A stretch of 64,000 nucleotides of DNA, taken from NCBI GenBank assembly GCA_023078685.1, contig JALGAS010000002.1:5704001-5768000 (forward strand), in the 5' to 3' direction. The DNA is from Neopestalotiopsis rosae. Lineage: Eukaryota; Ascomycota; Sordariomycetes; Amphisphaeriales; Sporocadaceae. Each line of letters begins with the position of its first letter. The stretch's first letter is position 1. The position numbers and the translations under genes are program-made. Positions 32,076-43,039 of this stretch are shown here, one piece after another. A model generated the notes under the pieces. That model saw only the letters and a list, made by a program, of their open reading frames with translations. It searched no databases and was not told the origin of the DNA.

Positions 32076-35000
32076 ATGCGGCGAGCCTCCATGGACCTGA
32101 CCGATGCGGCGCGGAATATCGAAGAGTCGGTTGGGACTCCTTCTGCGGCTGCCGTAGACCCCGAAATGGATCTTTCACCACCCCGAGAAGACGAGGAAGA
32201 AAGCAGGAAAGATAGGCAATTTACACCGCCGTCACATATCGCTGCCCGGTTCTACCGCCCGACTCAGATACGCCGCAAAGATTCGGCGGCCTCGTCTCGC
32301 CGCAACTCCATATCTTCCGCCCACTCGCGCTCTTCACACGGCTTTGGAGGCAACGGCAACGATCCTCAAAGCAAGTACATTGCCCAGCAGTTGCGGCGCG
32401 CCTCTATACTGGAGGATCGCAAGGCTCGCTTAGCAGATCGAGCAGCTCATGCTGAAAAGGTTCGTCTGCGGGCAGCCATGGCCAAGGCCTCGCATCAGAG
32501 GAACTCAAACTCCGAGGAAAGAGCTTTAGCCGCTGCACAGGCCCGGGAAAGTAAACTGGCCGAGATTGTGGCCTCTTGCGCCGCAGACGTCAAGCGGGCA
32601 AAGGCGGTGGCCGAGAGCACACGGGAGAAGAACGAACAGACACAACGCAAGCTCAGGATGCAAATGGAAGAGCGCCTTGCCGAGGCTGAGAAGAGGAGAG
32701 AGGAATTGCGGAGCCGTCACACTACCAAACGGTCACGCGGCCAGAGCCTTACGACAAAGAAGCCAAGCATCGACTCCATCCTAGAAGCCAAGGAGCAGGA
32801 CAAGAGCGCGATGAGCGAGGAGACCGCCGCGTCCACGATTCAATGGTGGTGGAGGACGATATTGAGGCGAAGAGCGGTACAGGAGTTCTCTAATCTCGGT
32901 CTATCCATTGATGCTGTGAGGGAAACTCCATTCGAGAAGGTTGTCGAACTACTCGCAGAAGAAAAGGTTCTCACAACGACTGCGCGGGTGCTGCGAATAT
33001 GCGGTCTCCAGGAGGGCTCCCCAGACTCAGTAGAAGAAATGGCCGCTATCCGGACCTTCCTTAGTGCGTCTGTTATTCTGGGCCATCCTGCTCAAGTGCT
33101 TAGCAATAAGGATGATAAGGGAGAACAGGAGCAGGTTGGATCTGTCCAAGGGCAACCCATCCCCAGAGACGATCTTGCTAATCCAAAATTACAGGATCTG
33201 GTCGGCAAGGCCCGTGATCTCTTGATCACCTTTGAGAACATCTTGTCACGGTTGTCGTCGCTCAACAACTGGATGACGCCTCCCGCTGTGCGAGAAGCTC
33301 TACCCGAAGTTTATGCAACATTCCATAATGCATTCATTGCATGGAAAGCACGCGACTCGAACGCGCTCATTGAAGTCATGATACTGCAGTTTGTGGAGCT
33401 AGATGCCATACTGCATACAGTCAAGGACAGCACGGAGCAGGCCGTTTCCGAGACTTACCGGCAGAGCATCCAGGACAATCAACTACAGCTCATGGTTAGG
33501 ATCAAGAAACTTGCCGGCGCTAAGGAGGGCAAGAAACTGATATTTGATGCCGTAAAAGAAGCCCGAAAGGCAAGATTGGCGAAGAAACCGACGGGCGATA
33601 CAAGGCCAAGAGCGGCCGATGATGAACCCCCGCCGGGTCAAGGCGGCTCGGTCAAAGTCCAAGCAACGGCCGAAAACGAAGTCTCTGCGCAGCTACAAAT
33701 ACTTACGCCGCCCCCTACGCCTCAAAACAGGTCAAATGCCGAACAGACATTCGTGACGAATCCGCTATACCCGCCTATACTCCCGGACAATAGAATCATC
33801 GTGCATGAGCTAGCTATCAACAGGGAATATCGCATCGAGTACCAGCATTTCCGAGAACAGCACAAAAAGCGGATGGACCCCATGTTCCAGGATCTGAAGC
33901 TAGGACCGAGAAGCGAGGAAAAAGAGTTCCGCTACTTGATTGTCATGGCGCAATATATCAAGGACAGACTACAGCACCTGGTTAAGCCGGGATCGTCGAT
34001 GCATACGTTTATAGGTGAGATTCTGGATACCGAGGTTGCACAGCGCCAATTTCTGGCTGGGAGCTTCTCCATTGAGAAGTTCTTCTCGTCCATGGGCTCT
34101 TTGCTGCCAAAGCTCTGCGCTCCCGTGCGCGACGAGGAGGTAAAGGACCTGGTGGAGCATAAGCTCACAGACGGTCATGTTGTCGATCGTTTGGAGTCAC
34201 TCATTGCCTTCATTGATATAATGTTGTATGACTATGCCAACTACATGCTGCAAGTTGCAGCACCCAACCTCGTGGAGCATGCCTCTTCTTATGAAACGAG
34301 ACGGTTCACAGAAGAAGTACGGTCTCGATCGGTAACTTTGGCGCGCGCCAAGGCTTCTTGGAAGACGGCACGTACGAAATTGTACGACGAGGCAGCTCGG
34401 CGGGACCCAGAAGGCATCAAGCTACCCAAATCAAAGCCAACGCCGGACAAGATCTACTGGCAAATGCTGCTGGATGAGTTCACGCAACCATCTCCGCCAG
34501 CCGACTCCATTCCAGAGCCACTCGAGCTGGACACCAAGCGTCGCTCCCGCATCGGATCGCAAGTGCTCAGGATCGTCACTGCGGGCGCAATTCTGCTACA
34601 ATGCAAGAATATGTTGAAACGCGACGTCCGAGCTCCGTGGAAGACAGAGGCTGGACGCCTCATCATGGTTCTCGAGGCTCTAGAGGATATCGAGAAGCCG
34701 CTAGAGGAGGCTGCTGCCATTGATGGTATAATGGCTGCTTTGGAAGGGGGCCGCTCCATGCCTGTTGCTACCAAGACGCACCTGCGAGCTCTGGTCACCA
34801 AATTCGTCGCTACCAGTGCCGAGGCGAGACGAAACAACATGGACCCCAGAGAACCTGTCCTGAGGTTATTGCTCAACCGCATAAGAAGTCATATTTTGGC
34901 ACGCTTGCAAGCAGGCTCAGCAAGTGAGAAAGTCAAGGCAACTAGCGCGGCTGGCGAGAAGCTCGCTGGTCTAGGACTACCGGAGTTTGTGGAGAAAGTA

Positions 35001-35144
35001 CGAGAGATTGTCGACGAGCTCGCCAAGGTTGGAGCCCTTGATCGCGAGTCTCATGGCGTCTGGTGGGAGAGCATTGCAGAAGAGGCTGACAAGGAAGCAG
35101 AGGCCGCGGCTGTGGATGCGGCTCGAGCACTTTCAGCAGTGTGA
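32076..35144 (+). CDS. SOK1/TCP11 family protein
   Basis: Intronless frame of 1022 residues from the ATG at 32076. An in-frame upstream ATG at 32004 exists, but the later one has the better context (accgtcaacATGC). The N-terminal 220 residues are charged and coiled-coil-like with Arg/Ser-rich segments, followed by an IQ-like helix (AASTIQWWWRTILRRRAV, about residue 250). The rest matches the TCP11 domain family, including a conserved core FRYLIVMAQYIKDRLQHLVK and FSIEKFFSSMGSLLPKLCAPVRD. Yeast SOK1 was found as a high-copy suppressor of loss of PKA activity, and animal TCP11 acts in sperm cAMP signalling, so a link to cAMP/PKA signalling is known for the family. The biochemical activity is unknown. 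The CRE-like sites upstream are compatible with such a role but prove nothing. Confidence 0.85.
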   Translation: MRRASMDLTDAARNIEESVGTPSAAAVDPEMDLSPPREDEEESRKDRQFTPPSHIAARFYRPTQIRRKDSAASSRRNSISSAHSRSSHGFGGNGNDPQSKYIAQQLRRASILEDRKARLADRAAHAEKVRLRAAMAKASHQRNSNSEERALAAAQARESKLAEIVASCAADVKRAKAVAESTREKNEQTQRKLRMQMEERLAEAEKRREELRSRHTTKRSRGQSLTTKKPSIDSILEAKEQDKSAMSEETAASTIQWWWRTILRRRAVQEFSNLGLSIDAVRETPFEKVVELLAEEKVLTTTARVLRICGLQEGSPDSVEEMAAIRTFLSASVILGHPAQVLSNKDDKGEQEQVGSVQGQPIPRDDLANPKLQDLVGKARDLLITFENILSRLSSLNNWMTPPAVREALPEVYATFHNAFIAWKARDSNALIEVMILQFVELDAILHTVKDSTEQAVSETYRQSIQDNQLQLMVRIKKLAGAKEGKKLIFDAVKEARKARLAKKPTGDTRPRAADDEPPPGQGGSVKVQATAENEVSAQLQILTPPPTPQNRSNAEQTFVTNPLYPPILPDNRIIVHELAINREYRIEYQHFREQHKKRMDPMFQDLKLGPRSEEKEFRYLIVMAQYIKDRLQHLVKPGSSMHTFIGEILDTEVAQRQFLAGSFSIEKFFSSMGSLLPKLCAPVRDEEVKDLVEHKLTDGHVVDRLESLIAFIDIMLYDYANYMLQVAAPNLVEHASSYETRRFTEEVRSRSVTLARAKASWKTARTKLYDEAARRDPEGIKLPKSKPTPDKIYWQMLLDEFTQPSPPADSIPEPLELDTKRRSRIGSQVLRIVTAGAILLQCKNMLKRDVRAPWKTEAGRLIMVLEALEDIEKPLEEAAAIDGIMAALEGGRSMPVATKTHLRALVTKFVATSAEARRNNMDPREPVLRLLLNRIRSHILARLQAGSASEKVKATSAAGEKLAGLGLPEFVEKVREIVDELAKVGALDRESHGVWWESIAEEADKEAEAAAVDAARALSAV

Positions 35145-35905
35145 TTATTGTTGCATGAATGTACAGTATACTTGTACATTGCTACACACAAAGTGTCATT
35201 GGCAGCATATTTGCTTTTTGGTTTTTCTCATTTGCTCTTGGATCGGAACTCAAGGGGGTTGGGCAATTGGCGTTTTGTTATTACTGGTCCCAGCATATAT
35301 GTTAGGTCGACCATGGAGGAACGGAAGCGAGGGACACACTGGCAAAGCTGTATTCTGCCTCATTATGGAAGGGAAGGCGTTGCATATTCTGTCATTAAGC
35401 ATGTGCTTGATACCATATTGTTCACTAGAGCGGCCGTCGAAACAGACCGACGTCAAGTTTGAATTTACACCATATTGACTGCTGTCTTTTGTCTTTTTAT
35501 TTCCTCTGTCATATGTGTGGCAATGACTGCTGTGCAAGTACAAATAAACAGAATTATTTCTTGAAGACGCCATGAAGTTGACCAGTGAGGTATGTATCGT
35601 AGTTGCCCTCCTTATATATGCCTCTCGATTGGGATGTTTAATGGGTGGCACGTGACGACGCGGATGGTCAAGGTCGCACTAGCGCGTGTCGGTGCCTGCG
35701 CGTTTGACTTGGGGCAACTTATCGATGCAGTCGCTCATCTTCTGGTTTGTTCAGCCTGAGCAGAGACGAAGCTGATTTCTGCCTAGGTAATCAGTATCAG
35801 CATGTCAAATTGAGCATATGACACTCTGAAAGTCATTATATATTACCTTTTCGCTCATCATATCATCACCCAACGCCAAATTCCATCATCGAGGAGACGA
35901 ACACC
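35145..35905. other. Intergenic spacer
   Basis: Holds the SOK1-like 3' end and the MRE11 promoter, both on the plus strand. No additional gene is supported. Confidence 0.6.
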
Positions 35906-38265
35906 ATGGCACCAGCCTCAGGTACGTACTCTTCACAACTACACCTGTAGCATGCATTTGGACATCCACTAACTAATTCTACAGAAGAGGACACGATTCG
36001 TGTTCTCATTGCCACAGATAACCATGTCGGCTATGAGGAGGGTGACAACGTCCGAGGCGATGATAGCTGGCAGACTTTTGACGAAATCATGACATTAGCT
36101 CGTACACAGGATGTATGTGCTGGAGAACTCCCATTGTGGGTGTTCCTGATGGTTGCTAACGAATTTTTGTCAGGTCGACATGGTATTGCTAGCTGGAGAT
36201 CTCTTCCACGAAAACAAGCCCTCGAGAAAATCAATGTTCAAGGTTATGCGCTCTCTCAGAAAGAACTGTCTCGGCATGAAGCCGTGTGAATTACAATTTT
36301 TGAGCGATGCCAGCGACGTCTTTGAAGGCCACTTTACCCATGTTAATTATGAGGATCCCGACATCAATGTGGCCATTCCGGTGTTTTCCATCCACGGCAA
36401 CCACGACGACCCCAGTGGCGAAGGAGCCTTCTGTCCTCTCGATCTACTCCAGGTGGCAGGCCTAGTCAACTATTTCGGACGTATTCCCGAGGTGGATCAA
36501 CCCAAGGCGAAGCCTCTTCTCCTCCAGAAAGGTCAGACAAAGTTGGCACTGTACGGTCTGAGTAACGTCCGCGAGGAGCGGATGCATAGAAACTTTCGAG
36601 ATCACCGCATCAAGTGGCTTCGGCCAACTGTGCAGCGAGATGATTGGTTCAACCTGCTCGCTGTGCACCAAAATCATTCTGCGCATACACCAACAAGTTA
36701 CTTACCAGAGGACATGCTTCCTAAGTGGCTAAACATGGTAGTCTGGGGCCATGAGCACGAATGTCTCATTGATCCTCGGCTCAGTAGCAATAGTAATGGG
36801 TTTTCCGTCATGCAGCCTGGCTCGTCGGTTGCCACGTCGCTTATTGCTGCAGAAGCCGTACCGAAACACGTGGCGATTCTTAATATCACGGGAAAAGATT
36901 TCGAGGTTGAAAAGTTCCGACTGAAGACGGTGCGGCCTTTCGTCATGCGTGAGATCAAGCTCTCCGAGGACACCAGGTTCAAGGGATTAGACCACAAAAA
37001 GGACAATCGGCCAGAATTGACACGGAGGCTGATGGCAGTCGTCGAAGAGATGATCAAGGAAGCAAGGGACGAGTGGCTAGAAATACAAGAGGATCAGGAG
37101 GAAGCTCAAAACAAGATACCGCTGCCCTTGATCCGCCTGAGGGTTGAATACACACCATCGGAAGGAGGCAACTTTGATGTCGAAAATCCCCAACGCTTTT
37201 CGAATCGGTTTGCCGGAAAGGTCGCCAATACAAAGGACGTGGTACTCTTCTACCGAAAAAAGAAGACAGCCAGTAAGCCGTTGTTCACTCGAGTTGTTGA
37301 CATGTGCTAATTTGTATACAGAGAAAACCGCGACGCAGATCGACATGCCTACCGAGCTGGGGGATGCCGAAGCCATCAAGGTCGATGAGCTCGTGGATCA
37401 ATATCTTCAAAGGCAGTCGCTCAAGATCCTACCGCAGATTCCCTTTGTCGAAGCTGTTGGAGAATATGTCAAGAACGATGACAGGAAAGCTGTAGACGAG
37501 TTTGTCAGAAATGAACTCAACAATCAGGTTGAAAAGTTGCTCAAGTTGGGCGGCGATAACAATGAAGACAGTCTCACGGCTGCAATGAGTAGGATCCAAG
37601 CAGAGGCAAACCGTCTGAAAAACAAAAAGCCGCGGAAGCTCGTCATGGTAAAACCAAGGCCTGCCAACTGGGACTCGGACATGGACGGGTCTTGGGAGGA
37701 TCAACCTGGTGTTTTTGCATATGAGGACACGGCACCAGCACCAGCACCAGTACCGGCACCGAAGCCAGCCAAAGGCCGGGGCAAAAAGACAACACAAGTC
37801 GTTGATGAAGACGAAGAGATGGATGATTTCGCAGAAGATGAACCCGAGCCAGAGCCAAAACCAAAGGGACGAGGTCGAGCAGCTGCTGCAAAGACACAGG
37901 CCAAGAAACCTCCGGCCAAGGCTGCGCCCAAGACGACCGCCAAAGCCCCCGCCAAAGGACGTGGACGAAAGGCGATTTTCGATCAAGACAGTGACGAGGA
38001 TGATGTAATCATGGATGACGACGACGACGACGTGCCAGAGCCCACACCGGCACCTCCAAAACGCGCCACGGCTGCTACAAGGTCACAACCTGCGCGTTCT
38101 CAGCCGTCGAGGGCTGCTGCTTCGCAATCTCTATCAAAGACGAAGCAAACAACGCTCAATTTTTCGCAAAAGCCAAAGGCATCCCAAGCGGTAGAGATCA
38201 GTGATGATGAGATCTCGGATGATGATGATGCCTTCGAGTCTATACCTGTCAAGAAGAGAAAGTGA
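35906..38265 (+). CDS. MRE11: Double-strand break repair nuclease Mre11
   Basis: Four exons: 35906-35921 (16 nt), 35985-36112, 36174-37272 and 37322-38265, giving 728 residues, a usual size. Mre11 is the nuclease of the Mre11-Rad50-Nbs1/Xrs2 complex that senses and resects DNA double-strand breaks. The metallophosphoesterase motifs are complete: ATDNHVG (D17, H19), [13 protein letters not shown] (D57), HGNHDDP (122-128), the VHQNH histidine and the WGHEHEC motif. The Mre11 DNA-binding cap domain follows, with [21 protein letters not shown] near its end. The C-terminal 190 residues are disordered, with GRG/Lys-Pro-Ala repeats like a GAR region, acidic runs, and a basic KKRK end that looks like a nuclear localisation signal. 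The tiny first exon is required to give the [20 protein letters not shown] start. Confidence 0.97.
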
Positions 38266-38836
38266 TTCAGGAAGTGATGGGATATATCAACAAAAAGAAA
38301 GAGAGCTAGTTTTTGCACTTGTGTGTCCCGTAGCTTGGGTGCTATAAACACTCACGCGTCCTAGTACTTGTCTTTGTGCTGTAACGGATCAGATAGCACA
38401 TGGTGGTAGCACACAACAAATGGTACATAGCGAAAGCAAAAGATTCATGATGTCAATTATTATCGGAAATTATGAATTACATCTCATTGAGAAGCTGTCA
38501 GTCATCCTGCCAGGTTTTGTTGATCGTACTTGGACCAGAACTGTGTTATGTCCCTGTTACCGATGAGAATATTCTACGGCAACCTCTGTGATGGTTACCG
38601 AGGACTAGATGAACCGCGTCGTTGCCGACTTCCATGTCTAAAGTACGCATTTGATCGCATTGCTATGTCATATTGCCAAGCTGGCATTTCGCTGCCGCAA
38701 CTCATGATGTCAGAGTCTGGACAGCCGACAGCCCTCCCCGAACCATTCGCGCATCTACTGCGGCCAAACGGCCGGCATATCACGCAGGGCCGTTCTGGCA
38801 CTCACGGCGCTCTCTCTCGACGGAACATGGCTTGCA

Positions 38837-39197
38837 TTACCGCTCCGCCGACGGCCCACAGCGCTGTACCGTTGAAAAGCTCAGCAGCTTGACGGCCAGG
38901 TTGTTGGCAGTTTGCAAAGAAGAGGCGGGCTCGTCTCCTTCTTCTTGATCTTCTTCTCCTTCCTCCTCGTCATTGGCGCTCTTTTGCAGCCGCTCCAGCC
39001 ACTTGGCCGACATGACCACCTCGAGATTCCGCCCTACCGTTCTCCGGGCCACGTCGGCGGGGCGTCCGCTGGAGGGCGGCATCGACCAGGCCTTGCGCCG
39101 TCACGGTAGTTCCCGCTGCGGGCGCGATGATGATGATGATGATGATGTTGCCATAGGGTATGGCGTAGAAGAAGGACTGTCCGATACCAGTGCCCAA
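38837..39197 (-). pseudogene. Possible frameshifted coding relic
   Basis: Two overlapping minus-strand frames look protein-like and appear to continue each other with a frame change near 39080. The upstream frame reads GQSFFYAIPYGN, then a poly-Ile run from the GAT repeat, then APAAGTTVTAQGLVDAAL. The downstream frame reads ADVARRTVGRNLEVVMSAK, then WLERLQKSAND, then an acidic run, and stops at 38837. There is no splice signal that would join them, and no start exon. I do not recognise the family. A decayed gene is the simplest reading, but chance frames in a G+C-rich patch are possible. Confidence 0.25.
39126..39148 (+). repeat. GAT trinucleotide repeat
   Basis: About seven tandem GAT units inside the putative relic. 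Confidence 0.85.
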
Positions 39198-39915
39198 GAC
39201 ACAAGGTTTTCAATCATCTATCACCTTCTCAACTTTCTGGGTGCCCAATAACCGGGTATATCATATCCACAACCAATCTAGAACTCTTCTAGTGTGTACA
39301 TATGTAAATTGCTTAGATGGAAAGGCGGTGGTGTCACCATAACCCGCTTGCCTAGGGGTAGTTGCTCCGGCGATTGCGTGCCCTCTGAGACCGGGCTTCC
39401 GGCACTATTCCACTGCCTGAAAACCGTTTCCTGGGTATATCAAAGGTTTCGGCACTCCTGTCGAGCCTGACGTGTGTCTATCGATCTTTTTAGGCTGAGC
39501 CTTGTTTTCTTCTTCTTTTTGGCATCAATCGAAAAGAATCCACCAAGAGGTTCCCACGGGCACTACTTTAGTTAGGAAAGAAAAATACGAAGAGGAAAAG
39601 AAACGAACATGCAAATCATTGGGTCAGCAAGGCCCCTATTGCCATGCCTTGGTGCAGATACATTTGGGATGAACCTTGCCGAGCAAGGCGTCGACGCTTG
39701 GGACCTGTAAATAGTTTCAATAACGACGGCCGGGCGGCTTCGAAGGTGATGAGCGCCTTGTAGTCGAGATCGGCAAAGAGAGTGATTGGTGAGCAGCGGG
39801 ACTGTTGCGCGGCAAGGTCAAAAAGAGCTATTATCAGTGGGCAAAAGAAAAATTCCTCAAGTGTTAGCGTGTGTATAAGGCTTCAAGTGTGTGTGTGAGG
39901 CTTTTCAGGCGTTGA

Positions 39916-39944
39916 CACTATACTGTTATAGCAGTAGTATAGTG
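39916..39944. repeat. Short inverted repeat
   Basis: CACTATAC (39916-39923) and GTATAGTG (39937-39944) are perfect 8-bp inverted arms around a 13-base loop in AT-rich non-coding DNA. No function is implied. Confidence 0.5.
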
Positions 39945-41603
39945 CGTTAGTTTTGATGTGTAGTTTTAAGGTAGCAATAATCTTTGCTTGTACGGATATA
40001 CTAGTAGGGAAAAAGTAAAATCATATCCCATATCCGGCCTCTATGGACGCCAAGACGATCGCCGGGACCCTAAGATCGTTAGGACCGACATAGGTTAACA
40101 TTTTTGCTCTCCATCGCCCGACCACCCGGCCCAAGATGTTCTCCCAGCCACCAGCCAGGCTACACCGTTGACCATACATTGGCGAGTTGGGCACAAGTAA
40201 TGGTGCGAAAGCCGGCTGCGTACGAGGTGGGCTCTATTGGCCATAGCCCGTGTAATGGCATCCGGGCTCTCCCAAGCGATGCGGTCGACGATGTGCGGCG
40301 GCAGATCGAAATGGCGTCGTCTTGGGCTGGTGGCAGGGGCCCCGATAATAGCAGAGTCGCTAGCCATGGCAGGTGCAGAAGCAAGAAAGAGAAGTTAAAT
40401 ACTACATAGTATGTAAACAAATGCTAAATGATACTATACTGCTTCTAGAAAAGTTCTGGAAGGTTTCTGGATTAAACTTAAATAATACTTGGACCAAGCA
40501 AGGGTGTTCGGTTTCAAGAATTTGACAGTTTAACGACAGAGTCGAAATCAGTTTTGACATGGCAGATTAGATGCCAGTCAGTATTTGAGAGAATTAAGTT
40601 CATGTCTGTTCTCCCTTTTTTCCGTACGAGCAAGATCCATCCGAAGCAACCGCGGATATTACGTATTGCTCCCTGGCGATCGACCCAATATGTATATACG
40701 AGCCTCATCTCAGCCAGCTGCGGTCACCACTAGCCCAAATCAATACGTAGTAGAGATACAGATTTGTTAGGGAGAAGAGATCGGCGTGGCTGCAAGATTG
40801 CAACGGTGATACATATGTAACACAACTGACAGTTACAGTGGTTCCCATGGTGTAATGTAGGTAAGCAAGCTAGTGGGCTAGTAGCAGCGCCAGTTGATGC
40901 AGTTGATGCTTGGTGCTTTGCAGCTGGCAGCCTCGTGCCCCACCACAGACCACGAAAACCCTTTTGTCAAGCGCGACGTGCCGCGAGTCTTTTGAAATTT
41001 TCTCTTCTTTTCTTCATTATTGTACCATGAGCACACTTTATTGTAGGTGAGCTTGCGCAGAAAGCAGAGAGGGAGGGTTCGTCCTTTTCTCCCTTGCATT
41101 CTGCATTCAGTCGAGTCTATCCTCTATCTTGTGCCCTAGAGCATTTTTTTTCTTGACGCCGATTATGGAAGCATGATAGAGCTCTCGAGCTCTAGGATCA
41201 ATGCCTCTTACCGCCGGTCGTTACATTCCTTCACACCTCAAAAAGGGTCATTTTTCGCAACGTGACGGCAACCATTGAAGATGGGGTCCACGCGACATAG
41301 TATCGCTCGCTGGGAGTGAGTGGCAGGCGCACCATTCGTAGTGTGTGCTCTGAGCTAGCTGCGGAACCCCGCCGCCGCTATTTACGCCGGATTCACGATG
41401 GCTGGACGCGCTTCCTGACGCGGGGCCGAATGATTTCAAGACGCGTCGCGATATCGACGTGAAGAGAGAAAACGCTGTTCGAATCCAGAAGGTAGGTCAA
41501 GTTGTACGAAGCTGTCACCCAGCGGCCCAATGCCAGATATGTGTTCGTGCGTTCTTTACCAGGACCGACACGAGATTCTCGATCACGCTTTGAACATCAG
41601 TTG

Positions 41604-41806
41604 GTAAGTCCCATATCCATCTTTCTGCCACCATTCTTCCTCTCTACCATGATGAAAATTTTAGAGGCTGTTTATGATTCGCTTCTGGCGATCATGATTA
41701 ATCTCAATCACCATTGTTCTATCTTTCCTGATGTACCTTACCCAACCATACTTTGATTACAAATTCATCAATATTTGCTTCGTTTTGCTAATGGTGCAAC
41801 TCGCAG
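41604..41806 (+). other. Consensus intron of an unassigned transcript
   Basis: A GTAAGTCC donor at 41604 and a TTTTGCTAAT branch with a CTCGCAG acceptor ending at 41806 form a near-ideal fungal intron of 203 nt. The preceding frame (41502 onward) lacks an ATG. After splicing it reaches a stop at once (ATC TGA), so this looks like a non-coding or untranslated-leader intron, or chance. Confidence 0.2.
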
Positions 41807-43039
41807 ATCTGAAATCCACAACATGCCGCGGGGTAAAAGCAACATGTAGTTTCCCTACTACCCAAGTAAACTGGGCTTAGCCATGAAGTAGTCGCCGAGA
41901 GAAGCTCGAGATTTGTAATCCAGGATGACCAGAATCCTTCGTGTCTCTGGACATGATTCACGTACACTCGTAAATATATAAACAAATCATCATCTCAACA
42001 AGCATGAAAAAGTCGCATTCCACTAGATGCGCAACGCATGACCGTACAAAGACCACAATAAGCTCGATCCGGCAGCATGACGACATATATGGGACAACAA
42101 ATCCCATTTGGAGCCATGTACGCCAATAAGACGGTTGCAACTGAACAACAGGTCTCTGGAGTTCTCCAGGATGAATCAGTCGGCATAACCGGCGATCGTG
42201 AGGGGGCCCTATATCAGCGGAGACGGGATCCTCTTGCCCCATCTGTTCCAATGGCAACATGGCACCATTCTCAACTGTCATGTCTGCCGCTGTTCCCACG
42301 ACGATAAAATCTGTGCGCATTCGGCAGCATCGTCGCGCCATCGAGGCTGCAAACGGTTGGTCTGGTCTACTAGAGTCTAGCAACCTTAGATCGTAGCGGA
42401 TCTACCAACGACAAAAATTCCCACTCATTGTTGATATGCTCCTCCAGACAGCCTCAGCAGATCAAGAGATCAAAAAGCAGACCAATCAAGTGGGCGCGTC
42501 AAGCAATGATCTGCTGGATGGATGTTCGGATAGGGAGCGATAGGCAGCCAAAATCCGGGCTGCGGGTTGGGTAGCAAACGGGCAACGACCACATCGCGGC
42601 CAATGTGTCGAGGCTAATCGTGAAGCGAATCGGGAATCGCATGGGGCCCTTTGAAACTCCACAGTGCCAGTTCACCGCTGCTTGCCTCGTTCGGGACAGC
42701 CGCGCACCTTTTGGCCGACATGACCACGAGCAAAAGCTTGGTTTTCCTGACTCTTGAGTGTTTATCACATTCAACTATGGATGGGTGGAAACAAATGATA
42801 GATACCCATGTCGTAAAGATGGAGCCTTTTTTCGTATATCCTCTCTCCCACTCCTCCCTCTTTTGTGTCGGCCACTGGTTTGGCTGGGACAGCGTTGTTT
42901 GCTTGTGACGGAATATGTTCTCCTTCGTGTTCCGGCTGTGAAGAGACGGACGGGCAAGAAGGTGAATGAAGTCGTCAAACATGTGGCAATGCAATGAATC
43001 GGAACCGGCCCAGTGGTTGAGGCCCGATATCGAGAATAT

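Larger units (their letters stand above)
38266..43039. other. Gene-poor intergenic region (4.8 kb)
   Basis: Between MRE11 and the polytopic membrane protein gene. It contains a weak coding relic (38837-39197, minus), a GAT microsatellite, a small inverted repeat at 39916-39944 and a consensus intron at 41604-41806, each listed separately. The remainder shows only short overlapping frames. No transposase, terminal repeats or RNA genes are recognised. Confidence 0.5.
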
